NCBI GenBank assembly: GCA_964630905.1
Contig: CAZVWR010000001.1
Coordinates: 62,001-126,000, forward strand
Direction: 5' to 3'
DNA: 64,000 nucleotides
From: JAGOEX01 sp964630905
GTDB taxonomy: Bacteria; UBP6; UBA1177
A program made the position numbers and the translations under genes. The notes below the pieces were generated by a model. The model was not told the origin of the DNA and searched no databases. It saw only the letters and a list, made by a program, of their open reading frames with translations. Below, in pieces: positions 42,639-54,600 of this stretch. The first letter of the stretch is position 1. The number at the start of each line of letters is the position of its first letter.

Positions 42639-45600
42639 TCAGTATCTTTCGACCCTTACCCAGTCAATACGGTATCCATCGTTCTGAACAGAGCCGTCCG
42701 TTCTTACCATGAACAGCAGGTTGACATAGGTTTTATATGCATCAGGGATATTCCAATACTGAACCGCCCATCCGCCCGAGCCTGTCACTTCTCCATACAC
42801 TTTTTCCCAGCCGGTAGCAGCGGTGTTAAGAACCCATGCACTTCCATAGTCATAACTGCTCTCAAGGTTATAAGCCTGAGACCATGCATACCTGATGTTC
42901 TGTCCAGTGCAGGCAGACATATTAATTGTGCTACCGTGAGCCGCCCAGTTGCCGGACTGACTCATGCTAGCAATTGTTCCACCACGGATATGACCATTCA
43001 CATTATCCCACACCCATCCCGGATGCATCAATGGATACCCGGCAGATGTGAAATCGTAGTTATATTGAGCTATTGCAGCGTTACAGCCCGCAATATCAAC
43101 AACCGATATCACGGCATTGGCACCATCAGCACCGAACCAGTTCACGCCATCCTGTAACATTCTCCACTGGAAGTTATAGCTCCCTCTGGTAGAAGGCGCA
43201 GTTACATTGAATGTGAAAGACTTGGTCTGACCCGGCTGGATTACTTCACCACCAGTAAAGAATATTCTGTTGGTTCCGGCCCATAAAGTGTTGTCATAAG
43301 GATTGATCGGACCCATTCTGTATGCCGCTGCTTCTCCCCATGCTGTATTGCCTGTATTCAGGAATGTCACCGTTACGCTGGACACCTGACCGGTGGACAT
43401 TGGATTAGTAACACTCTGCGAAACGAATGACGCATTGTTTACACAAGTCGAACCGACAGGACAATATCCAGGATTCAGCTTGCAGACTGATGGAGCTCCA
43501 GTACATGTATAGTTAGGAGTCTGAGCCTGACATGATGAGTTACATCCGTCATTCTGAACTGTATTGCTGTCATCACATGTTTCACCGGTTTCAATTATAC
43601 CATTACCGCATTTTGTACACTGCGAAGTGTTAAACGACAGACATCCGGAATTACATGAAATCGTTCCACCAGTGAACATCTGATAACCTGGAGCAGCAAT
43701 CCTGACCTGTCCACTGCCAGAACGAACATTTGCGGTAGTTGAGGTTCCAAAAGATGAACCTCCTCCGCCACCGCCGCCAGACCATGATGTACCTGTAATG
43801 CCTGCCGAACCTATTGCCCCACCGGCAGCTCCGCCTGCTCCACCATAATTTGTTCCACCTTGACCTGTGGTTGTGTTGCTGCCTCCGGCTCCTCCGTATC
43901 CCAAGCCACCAACTACACCGGGAGCTCCATTAGCACTTGGACCTGCTGCACCAGGAGCAGATTGCGTTGCACCGCCACCACCAGTGCCATTATAAGAACC
44001 GCCGCCGCCGCCGCCATAGTAGCCGCCGCCACCACCACCACCTGATCCAGGCGAATAGCTGTTTGTTCTTGTTCCTCCGCCACCGCCGCCGCCTGCAGCA
44101 ACTATAACTCTATTTCCAATAGCGTTGCCTCCTTTTCTGACATCAGAAGCACCGCCGCCGCCGCCGCCATTTGAGTTAGATGTAGCTCCAGTTCCGCCAT
44201 TTCCACCGCCATTATAACCACCTAAATAGCTTATACCTCCTCCATCTCCAACATAAATATAAAGAGTTTCACCAGGAGTTACAGCAATGTTGCTTGTTGC
44301 ATAACCGCCCAATCCTCCGGCTGTAACACCTGATCCGCTTGTGCGACCCTGTCCGCCCCAAGCTTCGATCGTAACACTTGTAACTCCGGCAGGAACAACC
44401 CATGTCTGCTCTGCTCCATTATAAGAGAATGTTACATCTACAGCCGGTGTGGATGAATAATTTGCACATGTTTTTCCATTCAGGTTAGGTCCGTTTGTAT
44501 CACACACTTCAGGTCCCTGAACTGTTCCGTTGCCGCAAGTATAACAACCTGTAGTGACATATCCGCTGCATGTTGCATTACATGCCAGTGTTCCTGAACT
44601 GAATCCATAATCAGCACATGTCTTTCCTGCAAGAGCTGTTCCGTCACAAGTTTCACTAAACTCTGCCTGAATTGTGTTGTCACCGCATGAACCGCCGATT
44701 AACCTGTCACCGAATGGCGGATTGGTTCCGTATGAGGCATCAGGCAGATTAAGCCCGAAAGGTCTGACTGTGAAAGGTCTGTTTGCTCTGTCTGCATAAA
44801 GCTGTGCCCATAATCCAGCATCTGCCTGTGGATTGAACGACCAACCGTGCGTACTTATTGCAGTACAGTGTCCTGCACCCTGAACATCAGTCCTCGAATC
44901 ACCAGTGTTTAAACCTTTTACATAGATCTGTGTTCCCCACTTATTATAGAAATATACATGAAGAGTCAGGTTGGTTCCCGGTCTATCTTCATCACAAGCC
45001 CAACCCTTTACGAGGGTTGTGGTGGCAGACTCGTAAGTTCCTTTCGGGTTCCATTTTGTGCAGTTGTCAAAACAACCGTCTGTTGCAGTTGAACCGGCAG
45101 TACCCGGATGAGAGTTGTTGCCATTCTGTCCGTCATCACATGTTTCACCGGAATAACCTTCGACAATTGTGTTTCCGCACTTGGAACAGAGCGATGTGTC
45201 ATATCCCAGGCAGTTGCTATTACATGAAAGTGTTCCGGCATTGAACAATTGGGTACCAGGAGCAGTAATAGTTATATATCCATTACCTGCTCTTGCATTT
45301 GCCGTGGTTGAGCCACCAGTTACACCACCAGTATAAGATGATCCGCCACCGCCTCCACCGTAAGAAGCGGCACCACCACCATAATATCCGCCACCGCCTC
45401 CACCACCATGCAGGTTGCCAGCATTGCCGCCGACTCCCAAAGCACCTGCTGTCCCGATTCCGCCAAGAGATGCACCACCTCCTGTTTGAGTTCCACCTAC
45501 ACCTACATACGAAGTCTGAGCGGCACATTGCCAACCAGTGCCTCCTGTTGATCCTCCTCCAAAACCGCCATCTTCATCTGCGCTGCCACAGTTATTTCCG

Positions 45601-48600
45601 GCACCGCCTCCTCCAGCGGCCACTATCTTCCGGTTTGCAAGAGCTGATCCTCCCTGCCGGACATCACTTGCCCCACCACCACCAGCGGAACTGGTACTGC
45701 CTGATCCTCCTCCATTATATCCACCTGCACCACCATTGACTCCCTGTCCACCTACATAAATATAGAGAGTCTGTCCTGGCGTTACAGCCAGCGTTCCTGT
45801 CGCAGAACCACCGTAACCACCTATCGAACCATTAGTTGCAGCACCACCCTGTGCACCATAGGCGGTAACAGTCACACTGGTCACTCCCGCAGGAACTGTC
45901 CATGTATAAGAACCCGGCGTAGAATATGTCTGATTCACAGCAGTACTTGATGAAACCGTTGCACATGTCTTGCCGTTAAGGTTTGTTCCGTCGCAAACTT
46001 CAGGACCCTGTATTGTGTTAAAAGTATTGCCGCCGACGCATGTATAGCACTGTGATGTGTTGAATGACATACAACCTGCTGCACAACTTAGTGTTCCTGA
46101 TGTATGACCAGTTTGAGTAGTACATGTCTTTCCGTTAAGGTTGGAACCGTCGCAAACCTCTCCTCTAAGAGTACAGAGCGAACCGTTATTACAGGTGTCG
46201 ATTGTTTGTGGCATACATGAACTCGAACACGATGCCGCACATGTCCCGTTGGTTGATCCTGAGTCACATCTTTCAACTTTATTTGTATAAACTTCAAGAG
46301 CACTGAGAGCTCTGTTGTACAACCTGATCTCATCAAGCTGTCCGCTGAAATAATCGTATCCTGCAATATTACTCCAGCCTATTCTGAGAGGCTCACTCGA
46401 TGCTGTCGGTGTTATACCGCAGTATTCCTGATTCTGATATGCTCCGTCAACATACACTTTCATATATGTTCCTTCAAGCATAAAAACTATATGATGCCAT
46501 GAATTGTCATTTATGGCATTCGTCGTGTGCACACCGCATCCTGAAGCCGCACTATTATAGAAAACGAATGACAGGTGTCCTGCAGGACTTGTTCCTTTAA
46601 CAGGTTCAAGCCATACAGCATAATTAATGACTCCGGCATGAAGACCTTTATGGAGAACTGGAATAGGCGGATCAGCTGAAACAGTCTGACTTGTCTTGAT
46701 CCAGAATTCGACACTCATTGCCGGACCGAGATTCATTGTGGCAGAATGAGAAACATAGAGTCCGCTGTAAGAAAAACTTGCAGCTCTGTCAGAAACAGGC
46801 CCTGTTGTAAATCCGCCGCCTGAGGATCCGTAAGCATGGTTGTAGTTTGTTGTTGTATCGTTAGTGTTGTCTTCCATTTTCAGGAACATCCTGAGATCTG
46901 TGGTTGCTGTCATAGATCCGTCACCGCAGAAACGACATGTTCCTGAAATACCGCAGGATGTGTTGCATGAAGGATCTGAATAATCTAAATAGAAATCTGA
47001 AAACCCGGGATGTTTCTTTGCACAGAGCTGAGTCTCTGTATAACCGCCCGCTTTGTTGTAGTCACATGCCTCATAAGCACTCTGTTCTGTTCCGTCTCCG
47101 CAGTAAGGAGACCAGCCGTCACAAGTTGTGTTACATGTTCTTACCAAATGCCAGTCATTGCTGTTTAATGTATTTTGATCACATAACTCACCCATTGACT
47201 GCTTGACTTCGGTTGCACTGAGTGTTCTTGAAACAATTCTTACATGGTCAAGCTCACCGGTGAAATAACCATGAGCACCGTCTCCACCTATTCTCACTGC
47301 ACCTGATGAAGTTACAGGTGTCGCTGTGGCTGCGGCTGTGCCGGCGATGACTCCGTCGACATAGATCCTCATATTGGCACCGTCATATGTCGCTGTGATA
47401 TTGTGCCATTCACCGTCATTGATAGTTCTTGTCGTCTGAACACTGGGGAATGTTCCGCCCGATTCCTGGAACTGGAAAAGTATTGTTCCGCTGTTGTGAA
47501 GGAATATTCCGTAGTTCCTGTTACTAGCCCCGTCGCTCTTTCCGATGAGCCGTGTCCAGTCTGCAGGTACCGCATTGACCTTTGCCCACAACTGGATAGT
47601 CATATTTTTGCCCATACGGAGATTGGTATTATCAGAAATTGTGACATAGGCATTTGTACCGTTGAATTTCAGTCCGCTCTGGAATTTACCTGTCGTCCAA
47701 GTCGCATTTAGGATTGTTCCATTATTGCCATTTCCTGATGAATCATAGACTGTCGTCAGAGCATTTTCATTCATGTAAAGGAGAAGTTTTTCATCAGGAT
47801 TATATAAATAACCCCTATCCATTACAGCACCGTCAGGACAAAGTTGCTGGATGCATGCGTTTGAACCATTCCACTGATATCCGGGAGCACACTTGTATCT
47901 GCACTCAGTTGAGCTTGGAATTTCACTGTGTGCCGGGGATGTATTCGGAGGATTGTATTCGCCGTTTGCAACATAAGTCTGTGCATAACTTCCGCCTGAG
48001 TTCCACCACACTGTATTAGCCGGCTTTGCAGCACAGGTGAAAGTTCTTGTTTGGGGATAACATACATCATTATAATAATTATAAACCGGACTTGAACTGC
48101 ACTTGTAAGAACACGGTGCATTTGAATTGTATACGGCAAGGTAATTTGTAATAGGATCATCCGCAGGATTCCATGTCCACGAAGAACCGCTCCAGCTCCA
48201 CCACTGAGTATATGATCCCGTGAATCCATCAAGTGTCCACACCTTTCCTTCAGTTGGAGCAGGAATTGAATTACAAGTGTATGTCCTCGAAATTCCCTCA
48301 CATTTCGTTCCGTTCCAAGTAAAATTAAATCCGCATTTGTATCTGCATGATGTGGTGCTTGCAGTTAAATTATATTCGGTTTCAGTATCATCAACAGGAT
48401 TCCATGCAGTACCATTCCAGAGCTGATTGTAACCTAAAACAGTGTTCTCTACTGATTCAGATGAGTGATATGTATATGGTTTAGCAGGGCATGTCCATGT
48501 CTTTTCACACTTGTAGATCCCGTCAGGCACTGTATTCCATGCAGAACAATCGCTCTTGCACTTTACTGTTCCCGATCCACCTGTAACTCCTGCGGCGGCA

Positions 48601-51600
48601 CATGTTGTTGTTGTGCCTATTTCGCAAACTTCAGGATTCGGTGATTTGCCTGTTGAAACAAGTCCGTCACCACAGACTGGAAGTGTACAGTTATTTTTGC
48701 AGTTATCTGTATTCACTGTATTTCCGTCATCACAGAATTCTTCCGCACTGACTTCATCAACAACTTCACAGTTTGAATATCCGGTACAGTCGAGTCGCTG
48801 AGTCACACCGTCTCCGCAGATCTGCTTCATTGTGAACTGACCTGATCCGATCAATGTGTCAGTTTCAGGAGAACCATCCATCGTCACAGCATAAACATCA
48901 ACTCTGAAAGGCTGATTTAAAGCATGTGCTTCAAGACCGAGTGTCGCATCGTTAGGATCCAAAGTCCATCTGTGGTTAGCTCCGCCGCCGCAGATGTTCT
49001 TGATCGTCTGGTCAGCCGCAATGCTTGAAACAACATTCCTTGCAATAATGAAATCTCCGTTCTTATTATAGAATTCAAGGCGGGTTGTCGCCTGCATTAA
49101 AGGTTTATCAGGATCACACGACCAGCCGTTGATCAGGGAGTTGCTTATTGTGTCAACCTTACCCCTTGGATCTCCTTTACATTCGGTCTGGCAGAGAGGC
49201 TTGCTGTTCATTACATAGACTATCTCGTGAGCCTCAAGTGCTTTGGAATATACTTTAACATCGTCAACAAGACCTTTAAACATTCTCGTGAACGAAGTCG
49301 TATAACAACCACCAACCGAGAAAGGATAAGGATAAGGTCTTGTGCAATCATACGGTGTAGAAGCTAATGTGGTTGAACCTTCGGAAACCTTTATTCCGTT
49401 CACATATAACTTAACAGTAGTATTACATCCGCCGGTATTTTCCCATGTCATTGCATAATGTGCCCATTTTCCTTTTAACGCTGAAATATCATATGCCACA
49501 TTATTATAGAAGTAAGAATTGCTGTTGGTGGCCGCCTTTGCACGCAACATATTGCCGACAACATAAAGAGAAAAACCATAAGCACTGACAGAATTTGTAT
49601 GCGTATTACCTGCTATTTCACCGTCTGTTTCTGTCGGATCTATGTTCGCCCAAGCTGCAAGAGTCATTTTAGGATAAGTAGGAACACTTGCTGAAACATA
49701 ATCGTTCACTCCGTCAAAAATGAGAGCGTTCCCGAATCTGCCCGGATTTGTCCACGACGCACCGGAAACAGTTCCAGTTCTTCCATTTCCGGATGAATCT
49801 GCTGCTGTTGCTCCTGATGATTCATTGAGCTTCAGGAATATAATTTCCTTATCAAGAGCCACATCACATGCTTCAAATCTTGACTGTCTGATGCTGTCTC
49901 CGCAGGTTCCTGCTCTCATACAGGTTGAACTGCAACCGGTTGTATTTGTTAAAGAAGCTGTCCTCGGGTCACTCAAATCACAGTTTTCAGGACCTTCAAG
50001 TGTCCATCCTATTGCTACAGGAAGTGTTCCACCATAGGCAGCTACCGTGTAGCCGGGGCCCTGTATCTTTCCGTCATTACAGCTTCCAAGCAGTTTCTGG
50101 CAGTCATTCACACAGTAAGCTCCGACTCCCGGAGCAGTTGTCGAACTGTCGCACGGCTCGTTCACCTGAATGATCGCATCACCGCAGTAACCTGTAATCT
50201 GACATCCCGGGTGAGAACAGTAGTCTCCGTTTATAATGTTAGCATCATCACATGCTTCACCTGCCACATAATCAATGTTACCGTCACTGCATGAACCGTG
50301 GTTCGTTGAACAGCCGGGTTCACATGTCATTGATGCGCCGCTTCCGGTACACGGACCGGTACAGTATGCTCCGATACCTTCTCCGAACACTGCATTATCG
50401 CAAGGTTCGCTTGCAGGGGAGCCCGGCTGTATTGTGCCGTCTCCGCAGTAACCTGTTATAGCCTGACAATCATTTCTGCAGTAATCATTATTAAGAGCAT
50501 TGGTGTTTCCGTCATCACAAACTTCGTTCGGAACCCATGAAAATACACCTTCGGCCGAATCTGTTGTTTTCTGAATATTGTCACCGCATCTTGCATTCTG
50601 ACAGTTGTTACATGAATCATTCGGGATATTATTCATATCATCACACTGTTCACCTGAATCCATTATACCGTCTCCGCATCTTGAGCGGACACAGTTTGTA
50701 CGACATGCATTTGCGATTGTGTTGCTGTTCAACGCACCGTCATCACACTCTTCTCTTGACACAGCTACAGCCTCCACATCGGTAAGAGCTCTTGAAATAA
50801 CTCTCACTTCATCTATCATACCCTGAAAGCCGTCTGTATCGCTTGTTCCACCTACAAAAACACTGTCTGTTCCGACAGCGGCAGATGCGAAAATTGTGTT
50901 GACCTGATTGGTTTTTACTCCGTTTATGAAGAATTTCAGTTTCCCTTCAGTAAAATCCCTTACAGCAACAACATGATTCCATGAGTTCAGTCTCAGTGCA
51001 TTAACCAAAGGTGATGTTATTGTCTGAGATGTTGAACCGTCACCATATCCGAATGTCAGCGTTCCGTTGACATTTATTTTCAGTCCGCCTTCAAACAGAT
51101 CATTCTTATAATATATAACCCTCTGTGAATTGAAATTTGACGGATAGAGCCATGCTTCAACAGTCATATTACCGGTTATCTGGAGTGCCGCAGGATTACC
51201 TGCATTAATTCTTGTTGTTCCGTCAAAATTGAGTGCTTTTCCATATCTTCCGTCAACCCAGCTTACAGTACCGGTTATGCTTTTTGCCGTGATTGTTCCT
51301 GAAGAATCATTGACTATAGTTCCTGATCCTTCATTTAAATGATACCTAAGTTTATCTTCAGGATAGGTCACTCCCCACTTATCATCAATTATTCCGTCAC
51401 CGCATTTAGCCCATGTACATCCCGGACGGCATGTTGCCATGTAATCATTTGTTCCATTCCAGGCAACACCCGGTGTTGTTGTATTTGAAGGATGTTTATC
51501 GCACTGCTCAGGACCGTTCTTCGTTCCGTCACCGCAACGGGGACCGAACTGCAAACATCCCGGTGCACATTTGTTATATTGATTGATGTTGCCCAGAGCT

Positions 51601-54600
51601 CCGTCATCACAAACCTCAGGACCACCGGTATAACCTGTTCCGCCTGCACCGTCAACAAGTCCGTCTCCGCAGTAGTGGAACCATTTGCAGACCTCAGAAC
51701 ATGCTGTCATATAACTTGAGATCGCCGATCCGACAGGAATATTTCCTGCTCCGTGATCTGCATCACCGTGGTCACAGAGCTCTCCGTCACCAAGGCTTGT
51801 AACACCGTCTTCAATGGTGTGGAACTTAATATTCTTGATGTATGTTTCCTGAGCAGATGCTGAACTGTAATTATGAATGAAAAGTATTTTTACAAAAGCA
51901 GTTCCCGGATGCCATTTGTTCCTTTCAGAAACAGTTGCCGATTCACCTGTTCTCGGTGATGCTCCTATCCTGTTATTTCTTCTGTGATACCACTGACCCT
52001 CTGAGAACACACTCCCTTCATCAACGAAATAATCGTAAGTTCCGGGGTGTCCTGAAAGTACTGTGTATGAAGAGTCGTAAGATACAGTTCCCCCGTAAAA
52101 TGTTCTGCCCGCAACATTGTTCTTGGTCATGATATCATATTCAAGAAAATACTGTTTCGATGTATCTACAGGAACAAATGTATTAATTACAACCCATTGA
52201 TATCCTGTCATTTTTATTGCTTCAAGCGTAGGATCCCATGATACAGTAGCAACTCCGCCACCAGTAGTTTTCCACGCGGCAGGATCTTTCCAGTCAACAC
52301 CGGGAACACCTCTGCTGTTGTCAAGGAACGCATCACCGCAGTAACGGCCGACAACACAGCTCGAACGGCATGAAAATGCTTTATTAAGTGCATATTCCGA
52401 GAAGTTTCCGGTTCCAAGGTCGCATTCTTCATGTGAAGGCTGAACTATTGCATCACCGCAGTGAACTATGCCGGTACATGTCGGGTTGCAGTATCCGTAT
52501 GTTCCGTTCATGGTTCCATCGTCACAGACTTCAGGACCAGTGACAAGACCGTCTCCGCCGGGACCGTCAAGTTTGCCGTCTCCGCATCTTGGTTTTGCAC
52601 TACAGTCTGTCCGGCATTTTCCGTAAACACCGTTCTGATTGTCAACTCCGTCATCACATATTTCGTAAGGAACATTCGTCGTGCCATCTCCGCAGTAAGG
52701 AGACACACCTGAACATGTTGAATTACATCCGGCATCAGTATTATGCTCTGCGAGAGTAAGCCACTTGCCGTTGTCAGCACCCTTGTCGCATATTTCTGCG
52801 GCGCCTACTGCAACAATACATCCCGGATATCCTGTGCAGTTTTCCCTTTGAACAGTTGAATCTCCGCATCTTGGACCTGGACCGTCACAGGTAGTGTTAC
52901 AGCATGGACCTGGAGTACACTGGTTCTCGTAATGTCCGTTCTTTGTTCCGCTGTCACATGTCTCGTTGGCACCGGGACCGGAATTGAAAATGTATCCGTC
53001 ACTGCATATATTAAATGTACAGTCGGTTTTACAAGCGTTGTTGTTTGAAGCGTCTCCGTCATCACATGCCTCTACCGGGTCTGGTGTTCCGTCACCGCAG
53101 TGAGGAACATCAAGAATTTCAGCGTTACATACTTCGTTACAGATCTGACATGTTCCCGATCCGTATCCCGGACATCTTTTTGAGGTGAGTGACTGTGAGC
53201 AGTCATAAAGCCAGAAACCGGGACCGCAGTCACATGTTTCGTCAGGGCTGTCAATATTTGAGTCTCCGCAGTAAGGTGAATATCCCGGAGCCCACTGACA
53301 TGTGCTGTTACAAACATTACAAGTCGTGTTGTATGCACAGTTCTCTGTCACTGCATTTCCGTCATCACACCCTTCACCCACTGAAATAAGGTTGTCTCCG
53401 CAGACATCGGTAAGAACAAAAGGTTCCTTCTGCGGGAGGAGTGCTCCAAGCTTTATCTTGAAAAATGATGATTCAGCATTGCTCGCATAGGCTGTTACAG
53501 TATATACAGGCTGAGAACCCTGTGCCGCGATCGTATCTTTAATCGATTTTGCGATTCCGCTTGTTGCGCTCAGATCGACCTCAAACGCATGCTTGGTGCT
53601 CTGAGCAGTACCGGAGCAGTTTGCATTTATCTTTGTCTCTTTGAGTGATCCGGTTGCAGGGAAAAGGTCGGTCGCACCGTATTTGAATCCGCAAACACTT
53701 GATATATTCGGGAGAGGTTCAGCATCGCCTTCACACTTCTGAACTTTAAATTTATCATATTTAGGAATTATGTTCCCGTTCTTATCCCTGATGACAAAAT
53801 AGATGTTGACAGAATTGTTAGGTTTATTCTTGTCGCATGCCCAGCCGGAGAATTTTCTTTCCCTTGCAGGTCTAAGCGGATCGAATTCACCGCTCATGCT
53901 GTCACCTCTGATACAGATGACCTTGTGCTTTGTTGCAGGAATATTGCTTGCTGTATGGTCTTCTTTGAGCACTCTGTATGACCGGCCGTCCTTCATGCTG
54001 ATCCCCCAGCCGAAGAACACAGTGTCTGCAACAGAAGTTGAAGTCCAGTACCAGTTGTTCCTTACACACTTGAGTTCATCTCCGCATATATACTGAGGAT
54101 ATCCGCAAGTCATCTCCTGATTGAATAAAGTACATGCGGCACCTTCTCCAGTTGTATTTGAAACATAGGAAGGAAGTGAAAAGCCCGTCGCCTTGTCATA
54201 AAGATCAAAGTCAACTACTGAATAAAGCTCAGAAATATTGGGAAGCACCCAGTCTTCAACCTTGTCTCCGCCTGAACCTGATGATCCCGGAATTGTATAA
54301 CTGAGATTTTCACAATAATCCATTGCTTCAGCCCATGTCTCTTTATATACATTCTGGTCGTAAATTACCATACCTTCTTTTGTTCTGGTAACACCGGTCC
54401 AGTTACAGCATGTCGTCCCATTACTTTCATCAAAGAAATTGTCTTCATAATCAGAAGAGGGGTCGGAAAGTTTTTCATATGTCACAGTTGCAGTTCTGCT
54501 GAATGCAGTCGCACTGCATGTCACATCAGATCTTGAAACAAGGAGTTCGACAACCATCGTGTTTGACGGATGTTCCGGTGGAATTGAGAAATCAAGAACA

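Noticed and set aside
43913..45759. Plus- and minus-strand ORFs rich in His, Pro, Val or Arg across the glycine-rich domains.
   Set aside because: They are frame shadows of GGN/GGC codon runs in the giant gene.
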